Positions 25,700-35,829 of a DNA stretch of 64,000 nt are shown here, piece after piece. The stretch's first letter is position 1. Every line of letters begins with the position of its first letter. Position numbers and translations under genes: made by a program. The notes below the pieces were generated by a model. The model saw nothing but the letters and a program-made list of their open reading frames with translations. It did not search any database and had not been told where the DNA came from. This DNA is from Phorcus lineatus (taxonomy: Eukaryota > Mollusca > Gastropoda > Trochida > Trochidae): positions 23,253,158 to 23,317,157 of the forward strand of contig OV121081.1 of the NCBI GenBank assembly GCA_921293015.1. The letters are read 5' to 3'.

Positions 25700-28620
25700 C
25701 GATTCTCACGTATGTCTCTTAAAGCACTGCAGAACATAAGGACATTTAGGAATCTCACTTAAAGTAAACTATATCTATAAGATTAATACATTAAATCACT
25801 GAAACATTTTAAAAGCGAATGTAAAAAGTTTGTTTAAGAAACGCAAATCCTATTCCCTAAATCCATTTTACGATGTTTACACGAAATTAGTCGCACGAAT
25901 TTTCGTTTTATACGTGACACATTTATCTACGAATACGAATAGTCCGGTTGTGTATACATTTATTTTTTTTAAAATAAACCGTTATCTAAAGGAGGACATT
26001 TTAACATAAAAATCAATTGTACAGTGGTTTATCATATCTTTGCCTATCAGTGATATATTTACCCATAGGCTTCACGCTGTTGCCTTCCTGTCTGGATACG
26101 AATATAGACTGCATTTTGCAAAAAGTAGTTCGCTTGTGTTTACACTCAGGATCAAATACTCTTACCGAAGAATCGAGCAGAATACGAGACACGTGGTACT
26201 ATCTGGTTTCACTTTGTTGGCAAGCGTTGTTCATTGTCACAATTCGGGTATTTGATTCATCTCAAACACAACAATCGAATGATTGTTTCATTGCTATGGT
26301 AATAAAGTACTATACATGTAAGTGCTACCAGAAAAACACGATTCTCGGCCATAAATTGTAGTCTCTACGCTTTTTTTATTTTGAAACTGTCATTTATTTA
26401 GAACTTTTGTAAATGTTTCTCACTGCTTGCAGCAATGCGCTTCCAATGAAATCCTAATATTCATAAAAAAATTAGTATTTCAAATTCACAAATGAAATTG
26501 AAAATGTTAAGCACAGGTTATATTGTTAACAATTTAGATATTTGTTTGAATTTCGAAAAGGAATCGGATTTGAAGTAAATACGCGGCATATACACTTGTT
26601 CAATCAAGATATATAAGCATTGTGTATTGTGTATATAAGCACAGTATAATACACCTTGCAACTAACGATAATTTGCAACAGTTACATTACAGGAGATTCA
26701 CATAGTCTTTTATGAGCGCTTCATTACTTGAACTGTTTGAGTGGCATTCTAGAAGTTTGCAGTTTAAGGAAGACAAGGCTATTTTGATATTTTTTTCACG
26801 AAGGTGACGTATCGGTACATTTTCTAATACCGTTTTCCTACATTTTACCTAAAACGGTACAGGAATTCAATAAAATTTGCCTTTGAGAAAATCATTGTTC
26901 ATCCATGAAATATATGCTTGTCTGCTTCATTTTTTGTACTGAACTAATGATCATCTATGCACTCGTCCCCCCCGCCCCCCACCAATCCCCCCATTTTGTG
27001 AATTTAGAAACTTTCTCGCACCACTAAGCAGTAATTGTAATATTATACCTTTTTGAAAAGTAGATCAAAGTTTATTATAGTAAAGTTATAAAGTATATTA
27101 TTTTATATTACTTTTCTGAATTGTTTTTAGACATTAGTTTGGTAGAATATCTCCGCACTTCGTCTAAAGTGGGAAACCTGTCTTCGAGCTTCATTAAATT
27201 AACACTTCTAGACGACAATAATGGGGTACACGGTCTCTGAGCAACATTAAGTTAACACCTCTAGAAGACGGCAGTTGGTAAGAGTGTGTCTAAACTCCAC
27301 CAAGTTAATACCTCAAGCAGAAGTTCGATAGATTGTCTCTGAACTTCATCAAGTTACCTTGACATACTGTGCTGACAACGAACTCAACATATCCTTCAAG
27401 TTCACCCAAGATTAAATGTTTACTCTTCATGAGTGACCTAAAAGAACACATTTTTAAAAGTATTAGTAAGCTTCCTGTTACATGTAGATTCATACACCCT
27501 AATTCAGAACACTGTTATAGCTTATATGCCGTGTGATGTCTGTTACCAGTAGTTTTAATCAGGCTGAACATGACAAAGGGTAGAGTCCAGACGAAACCTG
27601 GGTCGTTCAAAATTCTGCAGTCTCTTTCACACTATTATTTTCTCTCCATTTTCTTTTCTCTGTTCCTGTGCCTTCCTTTGCTGATCTGTGTACTCTTTTG
27701 AATGGCAACATGTAACATTGCGTCAAACCCTTCTCACTCAGATATCGGATAAATTAGATCGACGCCTAAACTCCATCTTGTCTCAGGGTAACAGATGCGG
27801 TCCACTCTAGTACCCCACTATACCATGTGCGCTGGGACATACAGTCCATCTAATCAAATAGTTTCATCGTGATGGTTAGCGATAAAATTTAGCCACAGAT
27901 CAGATGCGATCGCTGCGACAATGGTACTTATGTCCGGGTCCAGTTTAGTAACTGGTTGAGTCTATTTGATATTTAACCATGAAATGATAGTCGCATATAA
28001 TCAAAACAGCAGCGGTACACTTTGATTACTCTGTTTTTAGATATCTACAAGCTTTACGCAGTGATAAAAAAAAACAACAAGAAACGCAGGTCTCAAGGGA
28101 TATCGTTTGTTGTCTATCTTTAGATATTTTATAGGTCACAGCGCCCAAGAATTATGGGGGTTGTAACCCAGGGTAATATAGTGGGGCGTCAGCGTATAGG
28201 TTTTACCCTCGGACAGTATGGTATATATTCATGCTGTGAAAGCTCTCGGGAAGAAATGTGTTGAGAAACCGCGAATAAAGGTTATTCTCTTGAAAAAATA
28301 TTGCTGAATGAATTTGACTTCACTAGGCGTGAGCGGACGTGCAAAATAGAGGAGCAGACACAATCATGATTTTGCAATGTGTTGGTGAGGTATAACATAT
28401 GAAGTACAAAACTTTATACCGCATACGCATGCGCAGCATTCCTTATTATTCCGTATAAGATGTCACATCATTACTCGAATTTTGGGTTTCATGTTAACAA
28501 GATTCCGGCGTATTTCAGTTCAATGTCGTTAAAATAGAGCCATTAGCTCTGTAGCTTATCAGTATTACATGATTAATTGTATAAGGTCAAAGACTTGCAC
28601 AAAACACACAACAATCATAA
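25700..28620. other. Gene-free DNA with a weak repeat at 27.15-27.36 kb
   Basis: A 114-codon frame at 26017-26361 has no domain, no good start and no splice signals, and is not accepted. At 27150-27360 a diverged ~50-60-bp motif (AAGTTAACACCTCTAGA-like) recurs about four times. A C-rich run lies at 26960-26990. Nothing else was recognised. Confidence 0.4.
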
Positions 28621-28629
28621 CACTGTAGC

Positions 28630-28875
28630 AAGGAAGGGATAGCGCAGATACTAGTGCGTTCGGCTTCGAATAAAGTCCGGGGCTTGGCAACATTGTCTGC
28701 AGAAACACGCAGCAAGATTTCGGTGTAAGGTACACTGAATTTCGGCCCAGTAACATCCATGGTTAGCTAATTTCTGCTCGCAGGTTTCCCCGCAATTCAT
28801 AACCAAAATAGTGTTTTGGGTTTTCTCCCTGCAATAATGCTAGCAGCTGTGATAAGTTAAATTTACTCTTGAAAG
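28630..28875 (+). mobile_element. tRNA-derived SINE (diverged copy 1)
   Basis: This copy aligns in order with the element at 33545-33797. Shared blocks are GTTCGGCTTC near the head, GGC..GGCAAC.TT.TCTGCA in the middle, and the 3' block TTCTCCCTGCAATAAT..TAGCAGCTGTGATA..ACTCTTGAA at the end. The Pol III boxes are decayed here. Its 3' end directly precedes a Tc1 transposase remnant whose N-terminal part is missing. Confidence 0.65.
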
Positions 28876-28891
28876 TGGCGAAGAATGGAAT

Positions 28892-29685
28892 GGAAGACCA
28901 CGGGTTACCACGCCCCAGGAGGACCGCTACATCCGGGGAATCCACCTCAGAAACCGTTTCATCCCTGCAACAGCAACAGCAGCAACGGCACTCGGATATT
29001 ACATCAGTCGACAGATTGTGTTAAGGCGACTACGGGAACATGGTATCCAGGCACGGCGTCCATACCTGAGATTTGTGCTTACATAGCAACATCCACGTAA
29101 CAGGCTCCGCTGGGCAAGGCAAGTTCGACGTTGGCAAGTTCGAAACTGGTCACGTGTCCTTTTTTCTGATGAGAGCAGATTCTGATTGTTCAGAGCTGAT
29201 GGTCGTCAACGTGTTTACAGACGTGCTTCAAACTGTGTTCAGGAAGTGCCAGCGTATGGAGGAGGCGGTGTGATGGTGTGGGGAGGAATTTGTTGTGAAC
29301 TGAAAAATAGACTAGTCATCATCCATGGAAACCTGAATGCGCAGAGGTACAGGGATGAGATTCTGCAGCCAGTTGTCCTCCCTTTCATCAATCAACAGCC
29401 CCGTGGCATTGTCTTCCAGCATGACAATGCAATACCTCTCACACAGAATTTCCTTAATAACATGAATTTGAATGTTTTAGCCTAGACTGCTTGTCCCCCA
29501 GACATGAACCCGATAGATCTTTTGTGGGACCATCTTGACAGATTAGGAGCAGACCCGTACCCCCAGAGCAAACCGACAAGAACTTGAACAGTCTCTGATT
29601 CGTGCATCGAATCCACGTGACGTCATCCATGCGCAGACGCATTCTTGCTTGTATCGATGCTCAAGGAGGACATACTCGATATTAA
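28892..29685 (+). pseudogene. Tc1/mariner transposase remnant (dead)
   Basis: One frame starting GRPRVTTP (end of the paired helix-turn-helix region) runs through LRRLREHGIQARRPY, FSDESRF (first catalytic Asp at 29168), a GGGGVMVWGGI block, FQHDNA (second Asp) and PPDMNPIDLLWDHL, then shifts frame and ends with the GGHTRY-stop typical of Tc1 proteins (stop at 29683-29685). In-frame stops occur at 29084, 29183, 29483, 29585 and 29618. The third acidic position reads Asp in NPID where this family usually has Glu in NPIE. The N-terminal DNA-binding half is absent, and a SINE occupies that side. The encoded enzyme would be a DDE/D transposase cutting and joining its own terminal repeats. This copy is clearly non-functional, and no terminal inverted repeats were found. 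Confidence 0.93.
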
Positions 29686-30460
29686 AGCAACATCCAATGA
29701 CTCTAAAGTGTGTAAATTTTGTTGTAAATAACCTTCTGTCTGTATGGATACATTTTGAAATCGCATTTTTCACCCCCAATGTGTTCCTATCCATTGTTTG
29801 TTATCGATAACCCTAATTATATAATTACCACAACAATATGATAGAATTACTCCCATGAAAATAATAATTCAGAGACTTTTCTCCTACAGAGCTACTTGCA
29901 TAGGACAATGAAACTTACAATCTCAGTCTCCTTTTCACAATACGATATTTTGAAAAATTGAGATTCATAACATTGATGGACGCCGGACGCCGGACAAAGG
30001 GCCATGACATACATCGATCTGACCTTACAGGGTCAAAAGGGGTAGTAGCACGGTTCTTAAGGTGATCTCACGAAAGTGAACATAATGTGACCTATTGCAA
30101 GGCAATCTTTTTCAATCAAAAGAAGCAGTTGTAATATGAACGTAACATGTTCGGTTAAGCTACTGGAACGAATTCTCCTAACTTAAGGATTAAAAGGTGT
30201 TCACACTAAAATGGCCGCCATAAATATTTTCTTGATGCTTGATACTTTCTTCTACGACTACGGATGTAGGGTTGAGTAATGAGGTGCCTGACTCTTTGAA
30301 GATAATACGCTTATCATAGACATATATTTATTGGGCCAAATTTAATATTGAACCAAGAAAAACAGTGTTGATAGTATTTTTCGTTTTATTTAGAAAAATA
30401 TCTCTACTATGTCAGTATCTTATTATACACATGTCTGTTAGAGGTATTCGCATATCAAAG
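29686..30460. other. Gene-free AT-rich DNA
   Basis: No gene is seen. It probably includes the old 3' flank of the Tc1 element and ordinary AT-rich sequence. A doubled CGCCGGA lies near 29980. Confidence 0.4.
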
Positions 30461-30466
30461 CCTTAA

Positions 30467-30935
30467 AGAGCCACCCCGTGAGTTGTTGGAGTCATATATG
30501 CCAAGCTTAATCAATGGTGTCATTTGATCGCGAAGTATCGACTGTTACCAAAAACACACATTTTAAAGCTTGTTGGTATTTTACAGTGACAATATGAAGG
30601 TAGAACGTGGCAATTATGATCGAAAACCGGACAGTTGCGCGCGTCAAATAGTCAAACGTAATTTTTTAATCTTATCTAAAACAGCCAGGAGTGCAGTTAG
30701 GAGTTGATAGTGTTTTTTAGGTTATATAACTAGTATCCATGTATATTGGACGTGATATCTACACCTCTGTCCATTTATAAGGCTGTTTTTAGATTTTCAT
30801 GGAAAACCAGCATTTGTCATAAATATGTCTTTGGGACATGAAAAAGTAAGATGTTTTGATTTTATAACACCACATATAACATTTAGGTTCGTATCAAAGG
30901 AAAATAATATGTTATGAAAATCACGGAGTGGCTCT
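30467..30935 (+). mobile_element. Full-length 469-bp MITE with TTAA target sites (copy A)
   Basis: Both ends carry a 15-bp terminal inverted repeat AGAGCCACYCCGTGA (left with C, right with T at Y), flanked outside by TTAA (30463-30466 and 30936-30939). There is no coding capacity. TTAA duplication is known for the piggyBac superfamily, so a non-autonomous element mobilised by such a transposase is inferred, although the tip is not the usual CCY of piggyBac. Relatives occur in this window at 35131-35596 (inverted), 11669-11818 and about 60960-61073. Confidence 0.85.
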
Positions 30936-31317
30936 TTAAGAAAAAAACCAAGGTAGGCCTACAAGTCAACACACTTTGTATCAACGTACATAGCTATGGT
31001 TAGAAACTAACAAAAATGCTTTTGTGTAGCCCAAAGTTTTTCAAGTTATAATTTCATTATTGCCAAAGTCTTAAGTCAATTTTTATGCATCTAAACACAA
31101 TTTATAGGATCTATCTAGATCTGATTTACCATTTAACACAATTTTAAATACCGGATGATATTAATACAAATGACGTGATACTGACATATCCTGTTGACAT
31201 TTCTATAACGTTAGGATGATATTCATAACATAAACTCATCGAGCATATACTATTAACAAACGTCTATATTAACTAATATCTCACGAATGATCATAATGCG
31301 TCTTATAAACCGCAACA

Positions 31318-31959
31318 TTAACACAAACTTTCATGGTGAGCAACAGCGCCAGAAGGCACGTGCGCCGCATTAGGTTGCGACCTGACAGCGTAGTGTAAGG
31401 GAGATAACCCTCTACTATCTTTGAGATTCACATCCGCACTATGAGACATGAGTATTTTGCACACGCCACCGTTCCCTGCTTCTGCTGCGTAGTGTAGTGG
31501 GGTTGATTTGTCCAGTTGCACAGCGTTGACACTGGCGCCATAACTCAACAGCATCCCAGTAATCTCTTCCTGACCACAAGCAGCCGCCCAGTGAAGAGGG
31601 GTCCTCTTCGTCTCGTCCATTGTCTCTACACTGATGCCATGTTTTGTCAACATGGTCTTCACCAGGTCACTGTGACCTGTCGATACCGCTAGATGTATCG
31701 GCTTTCTCTGCCACATGCCGTCGAGTAAATCCGGGCTTTGCGCGTCGAATCCATTCTCAACAAGCAGATTAAATATCACCTCGTCCCCCGCTACTGCAGC
31801 AAGTGAGATGGGATTGCGAACACTTGTAAATAGCTGCACCTTGATCTTCTCATCTTGGTTACTGGATTCGAACCACTGTTTGACAGCTCCCACATCTTTA
31901 TCCTCGATGCAGTGGTTCAAGTAAATCCAGTCGTCCTCAGTTTTACACGCACCGTTCAT
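31318..31959 (-). CDS. Ankyrin-repeat protein, exon with probable N-terminus
   Basis: The 213-residue frame starts at ATG 31957-31959 (good AACAAAATGA context). An in-frame stop lies seven codons upstream, so this is the likely start. After a ~45-residue helical N-terminus come ankyrin repeats at about residues 48-80, 84-116, 119-149 and 152-182, with the marks PIHLAVSTGH, TPLHWAAACG, TPLHYAAEAG and the GASVNA/SADVNLKD loops, then a fifth repeat starting GLSPLHYAV (184-192). After residue 192 the sequence is no longer ankyrin-like and soon stops. The real exon may therefore end at CAG/GTCGCA (31382/31381), a weak donor, with more repeats encoded at lower coordinates. The alternative is that the tail is a genuine short C-terminus. 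Ankyrin repeats bind other proteins; the partner cannot be told, and intracellular location is inferred from the lack of a signal peptide. It is closely surrounded by mobile elements. Confidence 0.82.
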   Translation of the reverse strand: MNGACKTEDDWIYLNHCIEDKDVGAVKQWFESSNQDEKIKVQLFTSVRNPISLAAVAGDEVIFNLLVENGFDAQSPDLLDGMWQRKPIHLAVSTGHSDLVKTMLTKHGISVETMDETKRTPLHWAAACGQEEITGMLLSYGASVNAVQLDKSTPLHYAAEAGNGGVCKILMSHSADVNLKDSRGLSPLHYAVRSQPNAAHVPSGAVAHHESLC

Positions 31960-32416
31960 TTTGTTGCTCTTAGAGTATCAGTCACCGATCAATATCGATT
32001 TACTCTCATACCTGGCGATCGTCGATTCTTAAGGTAAACAGAGTCTTTAGGCTATCCCTCTCAAGTTTATGGAGTAGCTGTCATGGACTTATCCACTCTC
32101 ACGAGATTGACGTTTGAGTTCAAGCAGACCATAGAAAGCCCGTAGGGAATGTAAACTCACATAGATAACATAATAACATATGTACTCTTCCTTTTGAAAT
32201 ATACAAGGAAGTCAGCGTTCCGTAACCTCAGTGGAACATACTGACAACTACGTCCTGGGCAGCGACCCACGCTATATGAATACACGGGAATGATACACGT
32301 CCTTTGTTCTCTCACTGAAAAGTTCCTCAAAACACATTCTTCTAAATGTAAGTTGAAATGGGAGTCATAGCATGCTGGTGGAACCCGGTTGTAAGCTCGT
32401 CGTTAATAAACCAGGG

Positions 32417-32560
32417 TCACGCCATCAGTTGTCTATAGCTCTCCCGTGATAAGAAGACCTGGCACAACACCTGCATATCACGTAACGCCTGTCCTTCTAG
32501 CATCGTCGGGCGGACAAACGCTACTAACATTTCGTGGGAAAAAGCTCTTTTTTGTTTGTT
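32417..32560 (-). CDS. Coding-like stretch, unrecognised
   Basis: On the minus strand, the frame AFSHEMLVAFVRPTMLEG.. followed by QALRDMQVLCQVFLSRESYRQ and LMA-stop has an amphipathic, codon-like composition better than that of surrounding chance frames. It ends at a TGA (32417-32419) about 460 nt upstream of the ankyrin start. The upstream boundary is poor, with a purine-rich AAAAAAG in place of a normal acceptor. I do not recognise the family. It may be a terminal exon, a gene fossil, or chance. Confidence 0.22.
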   Translation of the reverse strand, partial: NKQKRAFSHEMLVAFVRPTMLEGQALRDMQVLCQVFLSRESYRQLMA

Positions 32561-33235
32561 ATGAGATTTAACTGGCGTATGTAAACTAAAACGACGCACG
32601 GCTCGGTAGCTTCATAGCTAACAAAGCACATGCATGCGTCGTTGAGGAAAAGTTATAAAAAGGTCACATGGTAATAATCTGATAATGATATACCCACTAA
32701 TGACTCATTTAAGGGCAAGTGGGTTCGCTTTATTGAGTGAGAAGGACTCGATTTTAAGTTTTATAGAAGAGTTTAAATAAGAGGGATAACGACAATTTGA
32801 GTAGAGCTTTATCATGCTCATTTAACGTTGTCATAATACTGTTTGCCAAAAATCGTTTCAATGAAGTCTTTTATTGATTCAATTTGATTATTTGCTTTGA
32901 TGATATATAATTTAATGAAAAAGTGTTGCTAAAAATACATTCATAAATACTCAAAACAGTTACCATTTCAAAAGATGACTGACATGAGCTAAGCTTACAA
33001 CGAGCTAAATGTGTTTACATTAGACGCTATGCATTCACCTATTCATTTCAGTATTTGACGATTTACTGATATGAAGTAATACATATTTGGCAGAAATTCT
33101 GTCCCGCAGAAGTTCTGACCACGTCCGCTATATGTGTAAACCTTTCCCTTCTTATTGCTACTTCTCTACTGCTGCTAGTATTACCACTACTATCACTAAT
33201 TCAACTACTAGTTCTTACTACAGCTGATGTTGTCG

Positions 33236-33530
33236 TCACATTTGCTGCTCTCACGATTCTTTCTACTTCTACTTCTTCTATTATTACTACTACTACTACT
33301 TCTACTACTACTTCTACTACCACCACCAACACCGATACTAACATCATCACTACTACTACCACTGTTACTAATATTACTACCATTACTACAATTAGTATTA
33401 CTACTACAACTACCACTACTATTTCTCCTTCTTCTGCTTTTACTACTACAATAATTACTATTGCATTTGTAAATGTTGTCAGAAAATACAATATTACTGT
33501 AACTCCACATCTCGCTTATTCTACTTCTCC
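33236..33530 (+). repeat. Trinucleotide (ACT/CTA) microsatellite
   Basis: The interval contains long imperfect runs of TACTAC, CTACTT and ACCACC. The Leu-, Val- and Ser-rich frames on both strands (33201-33510) are translations of this simple repeat. Confidence 0.92.
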
Positions 33531-33544
33531 TCTACTACATCTGG

Positions 33545-33797
33545 GGGAGAGGTAGAGTAGTGGTTAGAGCCGTCGGCTTCTGAGCGTGAGTTCTGCGGTT
33601 CGATACCCGCCAGAGGATCGGCAACTTTATCTGCAATAGAGAACTGTTCTAAAAACAGTAATGTTTGGGCGCAACGCGTCACTGGTTCTGTTGTTCAAGC
33701 CGATGCTCTTAAGTTTCACAAATGCAAACAATGTGGCGGGCTTTCTCCCTGCAATAATATTAGCAGCTGTGATATATGTGAAATATACTCTTGAATT
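33545..33797 (+). mobile_element. tRNA-derived SINE (copy 2)
   Basis: The head contains TAGTGGTTAGAGC (A-box-like, 33558-33570) and GGTTCGATACCC (B-box-like, 33598-33609) at tRNA spacing. The 3' part (CTCCCTGCAATAAT..TAGCAGCTGTGAT..ACTCTTGAA) is shared with the copy at 28630-28875. It is inserted right after the trinucleotide repeat. The 82-codon frame from 33661 lies mostly inside it and is not a gene. Confidence 0.8.
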
Positions 33798-34279
33798 ACC
33801 TCACCTCTGCTACTACTGCTGCCATTGCCTCCCCTTTATCCATTTGTATTGTTTTGTTTTGTACCAATTTGTGACAATTAGACAAAAGTGCTCCTGCAAA
33901 ATCTATTAATCGTGACTTAAATCTCTCCAAACCACAATGCCAAACTTAACGTACGTCTCATGACAAGTTAGTACCTATTTTATGAGCGCTTCAAAACTTC
34001 ACGCTCAACACGAACTGTCGACAGGGCGTTGATGAAAAAAGAATCGGATATGTTAAATGATAAAAACACACTTTACCTCATTGTAACAAACAAAACATTA
34101 CGGAAACATTCGGAAGAACAAGGAAACAAATCTACGAAATAAAAAGCCATCGTATCTGTAGGCGTATGGGAATGACTACTGTACACCCTGTTTAGTTACT
34201 TTACAGTTACATTATATACACCCGGACTAAAGTAAAGCAACAATAGGTGAGCTTAAAACTAGCCAAGCGCGGTTCGATG

Positions 34280-34365
34280 CAGTCTAAGTAAACCTAGCCT
34301 CAATAATATACTCGCTATACTCCCGATATAAACGGGTGTTATTGAGGCTAGGTTCACTTAGACTG
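34280..34365. repeat. Inverted repeat, 27-bp arms
   Basis: Arms 34280-34306 and 34339-34365 match at 26 of 27 positions (..AAACCTAGCCTCAATAA against its complement), around a 32-nt spacer. No gene is nearby. It is probably a short fold-back or MITE. Confidence 0.88.
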
Positions 34366-35130
34366 GGTTCTCTATTGCATTTTCAAACATTGAGTAAGCA
34401 GGCTTACGTACATTCTGGACTTCTCTCCACATACTTTTGAAAGATCCTGTAACAATGAAAAATATATGATTGAAGACTGTAATTATCTACACAAACATTT
34501 TCACGTTGTCTTTGTTCCAGTCAGACAACTTTTACTGGTAAAACTGGATTTAACATAACATCCCTTCAGATGTGTTAAACACATGAATAACTGTATAAAG
34601 ACTCTAGCTGAATCTAGAAATGTGTTAATGCATGAATCAAAGAATGTTTTAACATACACGAAAACATAAACTATGTTGAAATAAAGAACTCGATCTCGCA
34701 TTTGATACGTTTCAAATGCTACATGATACAGTAAAAGCTCTCGTGACAGTCGTTTGAGCTAAGACCCAAAGCCAATGTGAAGAAGATGGCTTGCTCATTA
34801 TAGCAATGCTTGTTGAGTGGACAATCAAATCAGGAAGGTAGTCAGTTGGAATCCAGAAGCCCGCAGGATGGGCTGCTATGGCCTGGATGAAATGTAGCGT
34901 AGGTGGTTTATATATCGGGGGAGGAGTAGTGAGACGCTACTGTGTCTAAGAGACACTCTGTATTTGTCATGGTATTTTTGGGCTGTCATAATGTCAAAAC
35001 AATTTTAATGATATGCGTTCAAAACATCTCGCATATCCAAGAAATATGACAGTTCTTAGTTTTCGATGAAAATCGAACAACATCTAATTATTAGGCCGAA
35101 GCTGAAATCATAAGTACCTTTTGGCATATT

Positions 35131-35596
35131 CGACTCCGTGATTTTCATAACATATTATCTACCTTTGAGACAAACTTAAATGTCATATGTGGTGATATAA
35201 AATCAAAACATCTTTACTTTTCATGTCCAAAAGACATATATAAATGAAAAATACTGGTTTTCAATGAAAATATAAAATCAGGCTTACAAATGCACAGAGG
35301 TGTAGATATCACGTCCAATATACATGGATACTAGTTATATAACCTAACAAACGCTATCAACTCCCAACTGCCCTCCTGACTGTTTTAGATAAGTCTTCAA
35401 AATTATTTTTGACTATTTGACGCGCGCCTCTGTCCGGTTTTAATCATAATTGCGACGTTCTACCTTCATATTGTTACTGTAGAAAATCAATAAGCTTTGA
35501 AATGTGTCCTTTTGGTAACAGTCAATACTTCGCTATCAAATGACACCATTGATTAAGTTTGGCATATATGACTCCAACAACTCACAGAGTGGCTCT
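35131..35596 (-). mobile_element. MITE, inverted copy (copy B) of the 30467-30935 element
   Basis: This copy is collinear in reverse with copy A over its whole length. Shared blocks include the GGAGTCATATATGCCAA edge, the CGTCCAATATACATGGATAC block (reverse complement in A), and the ATTTTCATAACATATTAT edge. The outer ends are partly decayed: the 35131 side has lost AGAGCC, and the 35591 side reads GGCTCTGTAA in place of TTAA. The 93-codon frame starting at 35540 lies partly within it and is rejected. Confidence 0.82.
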
Positions 35597-35829
35597 GTAA
35601 TGGGAAGAACTACTACTATTCATCTGCAGTTTTCAGGAGGGAGAGATCTTTTTTTATTCAAGAACGGGAGACAATTCATGGCGCAGAAGAATGACAATGT
35701 ATGTTTCTATGAACCATTTCTTACGTACGGCATAAATATTAAGTCACGCCGATGTCGAAATGGTAGACTCGTTCTGTGTATCCTGACAGCACAGATCATC
35801 ACTGTTAGAGAGTATTGGTAGGCGAACGA

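Noticed and set aside
26017..26361. 114-codon plus-strand open frame
   Set aside because: It begins at a non-ATG codon, has no recognisable domain, splice partner or codon signal, and a second overlapping frame of similar quality exists. Chance in AT-rich DNA is the simpler reading.
33201..33510. Val-, Ser- and Leu-rich frames of 75-100 codons
   Set aside because: They are direct translations of an ACT/CTA trinucleotide microsatellite.
33545..33620. Free-standing tRNA gene
   Set aside because: A- and B-box-like motifs are present, but no acceptor-stem pairing was seen, and the sequence continues into a SINE body shared with 28630-28875.
35540..35821. 93-codon plus-strand frame
   Set aside because: Its first part lies inside the inverted MITE copy B, and the rest has no domain or splice signal.
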